Below the pieces are notes generated by a model, which searched no databases, was not told the DNA's origin, and saw only the letters and a program-made list of their open reading frames with translations. The position numbers and the translations under genes are program-made. A DNA stretch of 64,000 bases from JABSQH01 sp965230015 (lineage in GTDB: Bacteria > Actinomycetota > Acidimicrobiia > Acidimicrobiales > Ilumatobacteraceae), in the NCBI GenBank assembly GCA_965230015.1, contig CBDDKF010000018.1, forward strand, positions 124,001 through 188,000. Reading direction: 5' to 3'. Each line of letters starts with the position of its first letter. Position 1 is the stretch's first letter. Shown piece after piece: positions 19,601 to 28,303 of this stretch.

Positions 19601-21687
19601 GTCGACACGGTGAGTCCGGCCAAGGTGCCGGCCTCGTCAGCGTCGAACGACACCGAACCCGAAATCAGATTGTCGTTCCCGAACCCCGACGCCGGAACGA
19701 TCTCACCCCGACTGTTCGTCGTGAACGACGACACCGGTGCCGGTCCCCACCGTTCCACGACCCTGCCGAGGTAGTCGTACTTTGAGACGGTCTGGCGTTC
19801 GTTGGGTCCTTCGGTGGCCAACAACCGGTCATTGACGGTGTCCCAGGTTTTGTTGACAAAGAAGAACTCGTTGCTGGTGCCGGGTCGTGATGACGCCACC
19901 GCATACCGCACCGGCCGCCACGCCCCATCAAAGCGCACCTCATCAACAATCGACGCCCCCAACGACACCGACGACGGATCGTCCTGATCGGCCACCACAC
20001 CATGGTTGATCGACGTCCATTGCACGCCTTGGGAGTTGTTGTAGGTGAACACCCGCGCAATGCGGTCCTCGTTCGCTCCCGACACCACCGACCCCACGCC
20101 CGGCTTCGGGGACACCACCGACGCGACGTTGCCGAACACGTCATAATTCACATGCCACAACGTGTCCGACTCCGACAGTCCCGCTTTGGTTTGGGCGTCA
20201 TGACCCAACGGTGGCTGCACCCCCTGCAACTGCGGTGCTGATTCCCCACCATCCGACGCCCAGAACAGCTGGGTGTTCGACCCGCCAGGGGTTGCGACCC
20301 ACCCCACCTGAAACGCCTCGACCGCCTCCGCGGAGTCGGCGACTTTCACATACCAGACGTTCGATGTGCGTCCGTCGAAGTTCTCCCACCCACACAACAA
20401 CCCATCCGGCACCACATACGTGTCGCTCCCGTCGGTGGGTGGTGCCACCCCGTCACAGGTGCCACCGGACCCATACGTGAATGTCACCTGCTTGTTCGAC
20501 CCCGGATCTGTCAGGCGCGCCAACCGCGGCGGCGACACCGACGTGTCCCACACAGCTGACACCGATGGTGACGCCAACCCCGACGGCTCCACCTGCTCAG
20601 ACTCCACCACATCCCACACCGCTGGACCTGACCCGTCATCAGACCTGGCGAATGTCACTACCTGTTGACCCGATGACCACGTCAACGTCGAATCCGCTGC
20701 TGTGAGGTCACCGGAGTCGACCAACGATCCGAACTGGCCCGACGACCAGCCCGCCTGCGTCGGCGCCGCCCACACCCCACCGGTTGCCCCCGACCCGGCA
20801 ACCGTGTTCGTGAACTCCACCTGCTGACCATCAAACGCCGTCAACACCACCGCCGCCGGCACACTCCCAGTTCCTGACTGGGTTGCCGACACCCACGGCG
20901 CCACCTGCCCCAACCCATCCAACGCCCAACCACCCGGCAACGACTCCGCCGGATCCTGCGATACGTACCCGACGCCGCCCGGTGACCGATACGACAACCC
21001 CACATCCACCGGACCCGACACCAACCCCACCGACGTCGAACTCACCCGCACCGTCGCCGACCCCGACGACAACCCCACACGCACCGGACCAAACCCAACC
21101 GACTCCTCCACCCCAGCCCGGATCACATCCACCCGGAACGTGCGCCACGACCCCTCCGTCGGCGCCGGACAATCCGCTGTTGCCGACGACGGTGAGAACG
21201 CCCACGAAAACGACTGACCCTGCTCACCATCAGTCACCAACGTTGTTGGCACCACACCCGCCTGCGCCGACACCGGATACGCGAACGACACCACCCCCGC
21301 ACCATTCACCGAGCCGACGCGCACCAAGAACTCGCCACCCAACCCCACACAGTTCGATGGCGCAGTGATCCGCGGCTCCAACTGTGCGACCACACACCCA
21401 TCACCCACCTCGGAATCACCCGACAAGCACTCCAGGCCGTCACCGGACCCCGACACCACCAACGGATCCCCCGTCACCAACTCGGCCGACCGAGCCACGG
21501 AAGCCACGTCGTCGGTGCCACGGCCACCAACCCGCGGCACCGCACCAACAGAACCGGCCGACACCACCGACGACCCGACACCCAACTCCACGCCATCGAC
21601 GCCCAGGTCCACGCCGCCGACACCGGGCACCACCAACACGCCAGCCAGCAACCCACACGCCAACACCACAGCCGCCAACCGGCGCAT
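16690..21687 (-). CDS. RHS/YD-repeat surface protein, proximal copy
   Basis: About 1665 residues. The ATG at 21687 is chosen because GAGGTG lies six bases before it. It has a signal peptide (MRRLAAVVLACGLLAG), the same beta-rich N-terminal region and YD repeats as its neighbour, and an RHS core ending in YIPELGRFTSPDPI and INFTDPNGL. The tip differs: a helix LVTVIVVVLVVVAIIALTVL, then a Gly/Asp/Ala-rich acidic tail of about 120 residues. It follows the LPATG beta-helix gene on the same strand with a gap of about 50 bp, so the three are probably co-transcribed. No toxin motif or immunity gene is seen. Confidence 0.88.
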   Translation of the reverse strand: MRRLAAVVLACGLLAGVLVVPGVGGVDLGVDGVELGVGSSVVSAGSVGAVPRVGGRGTDDVASVARSAELVTGDPLVVSGSGDGLECLSGDSEVGDGCVVAQLEPRITAPSNCVGLGGEFLVRVGSVNGAGVVSFAYPVSAQAGVVPTTLVTDGEQGQSFSWAFSPSSATADCPAPTEGSWRTFRVDVIRAGVEESVGFGPVRVGLSSGSATVRVSSTSVGLVSGPVDVGLSYRSPGGVGYVSQDPAESLPGGWALDGLGQVAPWVSATQSGTGSVPAAVVLTAFDGQQVEFTNTVAGSGATGGVWAAPTQAGWSSGQFGSLVDSGDLTAADSTLTWSSGQQVVTFARSDDGSGPAVWDVVESEQVEPSGLASPSVSAVWDTSVSPPRLARLTDPGSNKQVTFTYGSGGTCDGVAPPTDGSDTYVVPDGLLCGWENFDGRTSNVWYVKVADSAEAVEAFQVGWVATPGGSNTQLFWASDGGESAPQLQGVQPPLGHDAQTKAGLSESDTLWHVNYDVFGNVASVVSPKPGVGSVVSGANEDRIARVFTYNNSQGVQWTSINHGVVADQDDPSSVSLGASIVDEVRFDGAWRPVRYAVASSRPGTSNEFFFVNKTWDTVNDRLLATEGPNERQTVSKYDYLGRVVERWGPAPVSSFTTNSRGEIVPASGFGNDNLISGSVSFDADEAGTLAGLTVSTYASSSPGGIPAASLGSCAEGQCAASDAPPLTWTVLPSTANVTGGGWSLNAVASREAPVDGDLLQYRVSTDSGGTVLSFSAAGSCNTDPTSSTCADTVAVPASTAERQPVTLQVQYQRTATTVSDTQPVEITIEESTDGGSTWTALTARDLDPGFGLTSSNTQHDTFSTGGGVEQIRNRSVFADPQRQQVASATVTSDSVDASTAHTYENYNGTSTWGRTLNSTDFAGATVAAAYWGPTATTTNPCDGTTTESQAGLQSLFTMPATGSGDPTGMSMARVYDTAGRTVAQTHASQDGQADFTMCRAFDDRDRPLSMATTDNTLAVEYVYPWNDPDGTDPFTITTTHTAPDTTGTAQTYTGTSVTDLLGRNVATTDMWGTTTITNVAINPTTGVQTSTATVTTAAGFTMTDTVTINADGTTASMVRDDGTTTLTTTYAYNADSTINTVTLTNGSTEVVTETRGYDTTTGIHDSSTWTQGSTTIATDTLTDAPNAIRVLQEQLAVNGVTYTWEYTYGGLSRLTGAELASSDNSITGDWTYTFNQDTNTQPGENPDAYLNGNITTKTTTLNGTTETVEYHYDYADRLTRTDDPALQNLAYDSFDNLTTIGANTITYNTVNSPVAVTDGTTTVDYTRLINYPIIEKTTTNNGTSTTIRYSANGLILNTNGDTLSHIHQLGPITITTPTTAAPVDVSYQLNTLRGHRFLTLNANGDPTTTTPVLFDPYGVQLTNVTNSTVDNPDTPNYAWHATNTAETETLQLAYVMMGARVYIPELGRFTSPDPIPTASASEYSYARSDPINFTDPNGLAPKVWRAVDDWFKHNFVDFWTHHLPNAFHAAGNWIHEHHNLVTVIVVVLVVVAIIALTVLTDGTADAIIADDFIMGPGGDIIFGDSGAFFPGYTSIETLNAADPALESGALDGATAADSVEGATIAPDAGAPTESIEDYEPDVGTRSLDAFIADQYGDLDALDEPD

Positions 21688-21741
21688 CACCATCACCTCA
21701 CCCATCGCGGGTCTACGTCGTTGCTCGTGTGCCGCCACTGA

Positions 21742-23400
21742 TCAGTCGGCAGGGCTGATGCGGGTACGGGACTTCCGTCGCACGATGAACCCGGCCGTGA
21801 CCAGACCGGCTGCGATCAACAGGATCGCCGCGATGGTGGTTCCCGTCGCTGGCAGCGGTCCGCTCGGATCACCCGGCGGTTCGGTCGATGTGGTGCCACC
21901 CCCACCGGATGGAACCGTTGAGCCCGGCGACGTGGTCGGCACCGCGGTCGTATCCGGCGTCGTCGGCTCGGTCGGCTCGGTCGCCGGAACCGTCGGCTCA
22001 GTCGACGGCACCGTGGGCTCGGTCGGCGGGACGGTCGGATCCGTCGTCGGTGGCACCTGCACCAACTCGACCGGCCCGATGTCGCACCCATCACCTTGCG
22101 GACGGTCCAGACCGAGCTGATCGCCGGTGATCGCCGCGGCATCGCCCGTGAAGCAGTCACCAGCAGGAATCGCATCGACCAGCGGACTGTCGGGGTTCGG
22201 TGTCCGTACCGGCATGTCCACACCACCCAGCGCACCGAGCCCCGGATCGCCGGCGTCTTGCACATCGGTGCCGGCGGTGAACCCGCAGCTGGCGTCGCCG
22301 CCAAAGTTGTACCCACCCGACACCCCAACCGCTGCGTCACATGACGGTGCACCACCCTGGGCTTCAGCAACCACCGACGCCGTCGACCGGTCACGATCCT
22401 TGAACACCACATTCGCCGAACCCAACTCAGCCGAGTTCGCCGTGACCGCCGAGTACACCAACCGCAACACGCCCGCCGCGTTCACCCCGCCATGACGCGA
22501 CATCGGACCCGCCGCAGTATTGGCATGCACCGTCGAATTGATCACATCGAACGCACCATCAGACACCGCCCCACCAAACGTTCCCCCACCACTCCCCGTA
22601 CCAGCCGCAGCCGTGTTCCCCGACACCGTCGAACGCTCCAACAACAGCCGCTCCACCGTCCGCAGACCACCACCTCTGCCGCCATCACCAGGCGCACCCT
22701 CCGCGGTGTTATCAGCAACCGTCGAACCAACAACCTCAGTGACACCCTCGCTGTACACGCCGCCACCCGTTCCCGAGAACACATCGCGACCGCCGCCCGC
22801 CGAGTTGCCAGTCACCACAGTCGACTCAAGCCGCAACGTGCTCAACGCGGCGACACCACCACCGAACCCACCCAACAAACCATCAGCGCGGTTGCCGTCC
22901 ACTTGCGAGCGGGCCAACACCAACGGGCCCTCCGACATGATCCCCCCGCCGTAGCCGGCGTCGTCGCCAGCATCCAACGACCCGCCGGTGATCGTCAGGT
23001 CGCGGACCTCCAGGTCGCCGCCTTCGTTGGTGATCACCCGCTCACCCGCACACGTCTGCGTCAACGTGAACCCTGCGCCCTCGACGATCAGTGCTCCCGC
23101 TCCCGCCGGGCGCAGCAGCGTGCCGGGGCTGCACTCCGTCAGGGACACATCCGCGCCGAACGTGATCTCGGTTTCGCCCGGATCACCAAACGCCGCCCGC
23201 AGCTCCGCTTCGGAGTTGATGGTGACCGCCACGGCCCGACCCGGATCGAACGCGATCGCAACGATCGCTGCGAGGCCAACTGCGAGCACCGCAGCGATTC
23301 CCCAGGTGCGAGCCCGCCGGCCGTCGACAAGAGTGCCACTCAACGCGTGTCCACCATCCACAAGTGAGAACGTATCCCATCCCGTCGAGCCGCGGCTCAT
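21742..23400 (-). CDS. LPATG-anchored right-handed beta-helix surface protein
   Basis: 552 residues. The N-terminus is basic with one helix (WGIAAVLAVGLAAIVAIAF) as a long signal sequence. The body is built of short repeating turns (LEVRDLTITGGSLD, LESTVVTGNSAGGG, ERSTVSGNTAAAG), the pattern of pectate-lyase-type parallel beta-helices. A Pro/Thr-rich spacer (PTEPTVPSTEPTVPATEPT) crosses the wall, and the sorting signal LPATG is near residue 516, followed by a hydrophobic helix and RRKSR. Sortase attachment to peptidoglycan is inferred; no sortase gene is in the window. It is divergent from the glycine-rich LPATG gene and heads the RHS unit. Confidence 0.85.
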   Translation of the reverse strand: MSRGSTGWDTFSLVDGGHALSGTLVDGRRARTWGIAAVLAVGLAAIVAIAFDPGRAVAVTINSEAELRAAFGDPGETEITFGADVSLTECSPGTLLRPAGAGALIVEGAGFTLTQTCAGERVITNEGGDLEVRDLTITGGSLDAGDDAGYGGGIMSEGPLVLARSQVDGNRADGLLGGFGGGVAALSTLRLESTVVTGNSAGGGRDVFSGTGGGVYSEGVTEVVGSTVADNTAEGAPGDGGRGGGLRTVERLLLERSTVSGNTAAAGTGSGGGTFGGAVSDGAFDVINSTVHANTAAGPMSRHGGVNAAGVLRLVYSAVTANSAELGSANVVFKDRDRSTASVVAEAQGGAPSCDAAVGVSGGYNFGGDASCGFTAGTDVQDAGDPGLGALGGVDMPVRTPNPDSPLVDAIPAGDCFTGDAAAITGDQLGLDRPQGDGCDIGPVELVQVPPTTDPTVPPTEPTVPSTEPTVPATEPTEPTTPDTTAVPTTSPGSTVPSGGGGTTSTEPPGDPSGPLPATGTTIAAILLIAAGLVTAGFIVRRKSRTRISPAD

Positions 23401-23512
23401 CTCGGCGCCGCTGCGCGGCGCACCCAGGGCGTGACGTCGCCGGGATTGCTACGTTGAGTCCGCAACGCTGCGAGCGGCGCACGACGAGGTCGAGGTTCAG
23501 AGGGGGGCGCGG

Positions 23513-26500
23513 GTGGAACTGGCGAGGTCAGGCAGCCGGTTGGTGCGCGTTGTCGTCAGCACCGTGCTGACGGCGAGCGCCGTCGTTACGGTCGGGACGA
23601 GTACCGCGCCGCCGGTGGCGGCAGGCGCTCCGCTCGGTTCGGCGTCCGACGCATCGTGCACCGCACAGGCGATAGGCCCCGCCGGCGATGTGTATGTGGT
23701 CTGTGATCTGTCGACATCGGCCAGCGCGGTCGATCTGGCGACGCTGCCGGCGTTCGTGGCGGAGTCGGACGCCCCGGTGTGGATCCAGGCGTGGGGTGGC
23801 CGCGGCGGCAACGGGGCGCCGTTGAACATCGCCGGCGGCAACACCCCGGGGCCCGGTGGCGCGGCTGGCTTTTCTCAGCTGGTGACATCGCTCGCCGAGT
23901 ACGAAAGCGCGTTCGGCACGACGGTGCTGCACTACGCCGTCGCCGGGCCTCCCGTCAACAGGTATGACGGCGATGCAGCAGCAGGAAGCGGCGGCGCATC
24001 GACGCTGCTGACAACGGTCGACCCGACCCAGACTGCACTGGATCTCGATACCAACGTGGTGGCGGTGGCCGGTGGTGGTGGCGGTGGGAGCTTCACGGGG
24101 TCCCCCGTCAGTGGCGGCCGTGGGGGGATCGCACTGTCCAACGCGTCCGGGGCCCCGGCGACCAAGGGAGAGGGCCCGAACGGTGGTGGTGCAGGCGGTG
24201 GAGGTACGGGCGGCGTGGCGCCGACGGTGCCACCGTTCACGGACAGTGGCTTCTCCAACCAGCGCGGGGTGGCCGGTGCGGACGGGCTTGGCGGCATCGG
24301 TGGCACCTTGCAGGGTTTGCCGGGCATCGAGTGGCTCAACGTCTCCGATCTCAAGGCTGCGCTCGACGGCGCCGGAGCCGGCGGCGTGAGCGTGGACGGC
24401 GGCACCGGGCAGCACGCCGCAGGTGGTGGGGGCGGTGGATGGGGTGGCGGCGCATCGGGCTCCTTCGTCCTCGACCAGTCGTCGGGCGGCACGCTCTCGA
24501 TCGAGGCCTCCTCGGGTGGCGGTGGTGGAAGCTTCGTCGCCGCATCGTCAGTGACCGATCCGAACGCTCCGACGACTGCGCCAGATCCACCGGGCGGCGT
24601 CAACCATGGTGCGGTTCGTGTGGCCACCAAGCTCAATTTCGAGACGACCTTCTGCCGTGAGGACGTACTGGCCGGCCAGGAGGGGTTCCGTTGCATCGTG
24701 CCGTTCAACTGGCAGTTCCAGCTGCCGGAGGCGTTCACCGGTCCAGAGTGGTTGGTGACGTTGCAGGCGTTGGGTGGTCGTGGCGGCAACGGTGGCAACG
24801 GCGGTCGGGCCCAAACGACGCGCACCACCACCGGACTCGCCGGGACCACGCTGTACGCGTGGGTTGGCGCACAGGGCGTGGAGTCGGCGAGCCATGGTGG
24901 GGGCGGCGGCGGTGCCACGGTGTTGTCGACGATGCCGGACCCATTCCTCGGGGAACAGGATGGCAAGCTGAGTCCGCACCTGTTGTTGGTGGCCGGCGGC
25001 GGCGGCGGGGGCACGGCACTCAACCCCTGCATCGACCAGGGCAGTGACCAACCGTTCAAAGGAGGACGCGGTGGCGTCGCGGTGAGCAAGGGTGCCGGTG
25101 TCCGCGGCAACGGCGGGAATGGGCAGAGCCTCGGCGGCCAGGGTGCAACGCACTCGAACGCGGTATGGAGCGGCGGTGGCGGCGGCTCCGGTGCCGGCAA
25201 TTCGGGAGGCTCGGGGCTGAGTGGTCTCACCTTCGAGGGCGGCTATGGGGGCGATCAGACGAGCTCGCGCGCCGCGACGGTGTCGTCGTCGCTGGCATCG
25301 ACACCGACGACCAACGGCACCACCGCGGTCAGCCCGGCAGGCGCTGGCGGGAGTGGTACGTGCCAGGGCGGTGGCGGTGGCGCAGGTGCCGGTGGTGGCG
25401 GCGGGGGTGCCGGCGGGTCCGGCTCGGCCGACAACCAGATCACCCAAGGTGGTGGGGGTGGTGGCGGCGGCTCGTTCGCCGGAGCGTCCGACGTCACCTC
25501 GAACTTCCCATCGTTCGCCGAGAAGTGGTTGACGCTGTCGGATCAGACGTCGGGCCAGATCTCGTTGTTCTTCTTCCAAGTCAGCGCAGGGCCACCACCC
25601 GCGCCGGCCAACGGCGCGACGATCGACACGGTGCGCCCGACGCTCGAGCTGTCCCAGTCGAGGTCGGGATCGTTCTCCTATCGACTGAAGGACGAAACTG
25701 CCGGCAAGACCTACCTCGCCAGCCCACTGACCACCAACGAGCGCTGGACGATTCCCACGGGCGGGTTCTTGACGCCCGGACACACGTACTCCTGGGAGAT
25801 CGTCAACGCCGATGGTGCGGTGGTGCAATCGAAACGAACGTTCACCGTCGACCCGTCGACGGGCGCCGAAGCCTCTGGCGTGACGATGGAGTTCCGGTCG
25901 ATGTCGCCCTACGCCGACAGCTCCTCCCCCGAATGGGCCATACCCGAGTCGGGTCAGAAGGTGCCCAGAACGCCGGGCGACGACAGTCTGTGGACGTCGA
26001 GCACGCCGGGGAAGTGCGTCTCCCCGGGACAGATGGAGCCGAACTGCTACGAGTACTCGGGCTCGGTGGACAAGCCCGACAACAAGAGCGAGTACTTCAC
26101 CACTTCGACCGCGGTGCAAGCGACCACCAACCCCGGTGCTGTCAACATGCAGTTCAGCGCGTTCGACCCGTTCGGATTGGGGGTGTCGGCGCTGTTCACG
26201 CTGCAGATCACCGGCACGATCACGGTGCCCGTGACCGACACCTACCGATTCGGGGTCAACGCGTTCGGCGGCACAACGTTCACGCTCACCGACCCATCGG
26301 GCGCCAACCTCGGCCAGGCAGCGATCGACACCTGGGGCCAACTGGGAGACTGCGACTACACCCTGACTCGCAACCTTCCCTACGAAGAGGGATGGGGTGA
26401 ACTGGCCTCGGAGTACGCCGCGCTCGGCTGCGTCAACGACAACGGGGTCGTCGCCGCCCCCGGCGGCGTCGCGCTCACCGCCGGCGTCGAGTACAGCTTC

Positions 26501-26869
26501 GAGATGCAGGGATTCATGGCGTATCAGCCAGGACCGTTCCAACTGCTCTACACCAGTCCGCTGTTCGCCCGCACGATGACACCGGTGCCCGGAGCATGGC
26601 TCACGACCACCGGACTCCCCGGCCCACCGATCACCGACCCGTCGGAGCCGCCCGACACGATGCCGGGCCCGTCGACGAGCGTGCCGCCCGACACCACACC
26701 GGCACCTACGACGCCACCGTCGGCGCCGCCTCCCGATGCGACGCCGACGACGCTGGCGCCGACGTTGCCCGCGACCGGGGCAGCACCGACCACGCTCCCG
26801 GCGACGGTGCTTGCCCTCGTACTCGTCACGCTCGGCGGGGCACTCCTCGCGCTCCGACGACGAACCTGA
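23513..26869 (+). CDS. Glycine-rich LPATG-anchored surface protein
   Basis: 1118 residues from a GTG at 23513 behind GAGGGGGGC. A signal peptide (LVRVVVSTVLTASAVVTVG) is followed by two large glycine-rich blocks (GGRGGNG, VAVAGGGGGGSF, GGGGGGAGAGGGG) of the type seen in secreted Gly-rich adhesin-like proteins. A fibronectin-like segment (PPPAPANGATIDTVRPTLEL) comes next, then a PA14-like carbohydrate-binding region (DTYRFGVNAFGGTTFTLTD), a Pro/Thr/Asp spacer, and LPATG near residue 1085 with helix and RRRT. It probably mediates adhesion or matrix binding. The promoter is shared with the divergent LPATG gene across 112 bp. Confidence 0.82.
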   Translation: MELARSGSRLVRVVVSTVLTASAVVTVGTSTAPPVAAGAPLGSASDASCTAQAIGPAGDVYVVCDLSTSASAVDLATLPAFVAESDAPVWIQAWGGRGGNGAPLNIAGGNTPGPGGAAGFSQLVTSLAEYESAFGTTVLHYAVAGPPVNRYDGDAAAGSGGASTLLTTVDPTQTALDLDTNVVAVAGGGGGGSFTGSPVSGGRGGIALSNASGAPATKGEGPNGGGAGGGGTGGVAPTVPPFTDSGFSNQRGVAGADGLGGIGGTLQGLPGIEWLNVSDLKAALDGAGAGGVSVDGGTGQHAAGGGGGGWGGGASGSFVLDQSSGGTLSIEASSGGGGGSFVAASSVTDPNAPTTAPDPPGGVNHGAVRVATKLNFETTFCREDVLAGQEGFRCIVPFNWQFQLPEAFTGPEWLVTLQALGGRGGNGGNGGRAQTTRTTTGLAGTTLYAWVGAQGVESASHGGGGGGATVLSTMPDPFLGEQDGKLSPHLLLVAGGGGGGTALNPCIDQGSDQPFKGGRGGVAVSKGAGVRGNGGNGQSLGGQGATHSNAVWSGGGGGSGAGNSGGSGLSGLTFEGGYGGDQTSSRAATVSSSLASTPTTNGTTAVSPAGAGGSGTCQGGGGGAGAGGGGGGAGGSGSADNQITQGGGGGGGGSFAGASDVTSNFPSFAEKWLTLSDQTSGQISLFFFQVSAGPPPAPANGATIDTVRPTLELSQSRSGSFSYRLKDETAGKTYLASPLTTNERWTIPTGGFLTPGHTYSWEIVNADGAVVQSKRTFTVDPSTGAEASGVTMEFRSMSPYADSSSPEWAIPESGQKVPRTPGDDSLWTSSTPGKCVSPGQMEPNCYEYSGSVDKPDNKSEYFTTSTAVQATTNPGAVNMQFSAFDPFGLGVSALFTLQITGTITVPVTDTYRFGVNAFGGTTFTLTDPSGANLGQAAIDTWGQLGDCDYTLTRNLPYEEGWGELASEYAALGCVNDNGVVAAPGGVALTAGVEYSFEMQGFMAYQPGPFQLLYTSPLFARTMTPVPGAWLTTTGLPGPPITDPSEPPDTMPGPSTSVPPDTTPAPTTPPSAPPPDATPTTLAPTLPATGAAPTTLPATVLALVLVTLGGALLALRRRT

Positions 26870-26930
26870 CCGGTACCTGCCCAGCGCTGACTGGCGCTTC
26901 GTGTCGAATCCTCGTGTCGATCGACGGTGG

Positions 26931-27344
26931 CTACCGGGGAACGGTGGTGGCGAGTTCGATGAGGTTGTTGTCGAGGTCGGTGACGTAGCTCGATTCCTGC
27001 CCCCACGGCTTGGTGACCGGCTCAACCCTGCCGACACATCCCGCCTCGGTTGCGCGCTGGTACGCGTCGGCAACGTTGTCGACCACGAGGGTGATGTTGC
27101 CCGTCGGTGAGGTGCGCTCAGCCAGGGGCATCGACGTGGCGTCACTCGCCAGCGTGATGGAGCACGCCGCAAGGGCCGTGTCGCCGGTGGCGAACTCCGT
27201 GTAGTCGCCCGAGGGGTGCGCAAAGGCGACCTCGAGGCCGAACGCGCGCTGATAGAGGTCGACGGTGGCGGCGACGTCGGAGACGTACACGACCGACCAG
27301 CCGAGCTGTGGTGATGACGTATGAGGGGTCACACGGCCCATCAT
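26931..27344 (-). CDS. VOC-family (glyoxalase/bleomycin-resistance fold) protein
   Basis: 137 residues if started at the ATG pair at 27344; a longer frame reaches 27407 but would overlap the divergent WYL gene. It has two betaalphabetabetabeta modules: GWSVVYVSDVAATVDLYQ and the C-terminal YVTDLDNNLIELA with the usual terminal glutamate. The family covers metal-dependent isomerases, dioxygenases and antibiotic-binding proteins, and no substrate is visible. It is divergently paired with the WYL regulator, which probably controls it. Confidence 0.85.
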   Translation of the reverse strand: MMGRVTPHTSSPQLGWSVVYVSDVAATVDLYQRAFGLEVAFAHPSGDYTEFATGDTALAACSITLASDATSMPLAERTSPTGNITLVVDNVADAYQRATEAGCVGRVEPVTKPWGQESSYVTDLDNNLIELATTVPR

Positions 27345-27383
27345 GGAGACTGCTTGCGACAGAGGTATGTCGGAGTTTCCAAG

Positions 27384-28070
27384 ATGAATCGCCTCCAACG
27401 TCTCCATGCCATCGGTGAGCGGCTACGCCAGGCATCACCTGGAACCGTGTCGGCGCGTCAGCTCGCCGAAGAGTTCGACGTCAGTCGCCGAACGATCGAA
27501 CGCGACCTCGACGCACTGCGCCATGCTGGCGCCACGTTGTGGGGCCAACCGGGTCGTAGCGGTGGTGTCGGCATCCTCGACGGGCCCCGTCGTCTCATCG
27601 CGTTGAGCGATGCCGAGATCGCGGCGCTCGTCGTGGTCGCGCACGCTGCCGGCGATGCGCCGTTCGGTGTGCACGCCCGTCGCGCCGCGGAGACCCTCGT
27701 CGCGCACGCATCCGACGAGACCAAAGCGAGCGTCGATGAAGTCCGCAGCCTCGTATTGCTCGCCGACACCGACCGGTCGATCCCGCATGTGCGGCGAAGG
27801 GTGGAACAGGGAGTGGCCGAACAACGCCAACTCCGTCTCCACTACATCGATCGCAACGGCGCGAAGACCCGCCGGCTCGTCGACCCCGTCGGATTCCTCG
27901 GCAACGCCTCGACGTGGTCACTGGTCGCCTACTGCTATCTCCGCGACGACGCGCGGCTGTTCCGCCTCGACCGCATTCGCCAGGCGTCGCTCACTGCCCG
28001 ACCCGCAGCACAACGCGATGTTCGGTCGATACTCGGCGACATCCCGTTCGACGTGGAACCACCTCACTGA
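27384..28070 (+). CDS. WYL-domain transcriptional regulator (HTH_11 type)
   Basis: 228 residues from the ATG at 27384, with GGAG ten bases before. The N-terminal DeoR-like winged helix is RLQRLHAIGERLRQ through LAEEFDVSRRTIERDLDAL. The WYL ligand-binding region follows (LRLHYIDRNGAKTRRLVDPVG), with WSLVAYCYLRDDARLFRLDRI in place of the WYL tripeptide. Known members sense nucleic-acid or small-molecule ligands. Only 39 bp separate it from the divergent VOC gene, its likely target. Confidence 0.88.
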   Translation: MNRLQRLHAIGERLRQASPGTVSARQLAEEFDVSRRTIERDLDALRHAGATLWGQPGRSGGVGILDGPRRLIALSDAEIAALVVVAHAAGDAPFGVHARRAAETLVAHASDETKASVDEVRSLVLLADTDRSIPHVRRRVEQGVAEQRQLRLHYIDRNGAKTRRLVDPVGFLGNASTWSLVAYCYLRDDARLFRLDRIRQASLTARPAAQRDVRSILGDIPFDVEPPH

Positions 28071-28206
28071 CATCACGGAGACGAGCACGGCGCGGCGGTG
28101 GCTTGCGCCGTCATTCCGGCGCCGCGCGGGCACGGGGGTAGCCCACGACGAACGCGATCGACTCGTTGGGCTGCGCAGCGAACGTATCGCCGGTTCGCAC
28201 CAGTTG

Positions 28207-28222
28207 TGATACTCTGGTCTCA
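28207..28222. promoter_or_regulatory. TetR-type operator, site 1 of 5, over an extended -10
   Basis: TGATACTCTGGTCTCA contains GATAC-N4-GTCTC and fits the motif GA(G/T)AC-N4-GT(C/A)TC seen four more times in this cluster. It overlaps TGTGATACT, which resembles an extended -10, about 90 bp before the dehydrogenase start. Confidence 0.5.
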
Positions 28223-28303
28223 GATGAGGCTCAGGTCGGCGACGAACGTGGGTTGGGTGCTGCACGATGACGTCGCACCCCGGGCTAAGTGGGTTGGTGG
28301 CTG

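Larger units (their letters stand above)
11609..21687 (-). repeat. Tandem duplication of a 5-kb RHS gene
   Basis: Two RHS genes of almost equal length lie head to tail with about 60 bp between them. A run of 66 residues from VVSGSGDGLECLSGD to the YPVSAQ motif is identical in both proteins, and similarity runs through the core to INFTDPNGL. It ends abruptly at the C-terminal tips, which share only a short WRA-x-x-DWF-x-HNFVDFW segment and a membrane helix position. This points to recent duplication or ongoing gene conversion with divergent tips. Confidence 0.8.

Noticed and set aside
24548..27223. 891-codon minus-strand open frame
   Set aside because: It mirrors the glycine-rich surface protein gene; the Gly codons read as Arg/Ala/Pro runs on the other strand.
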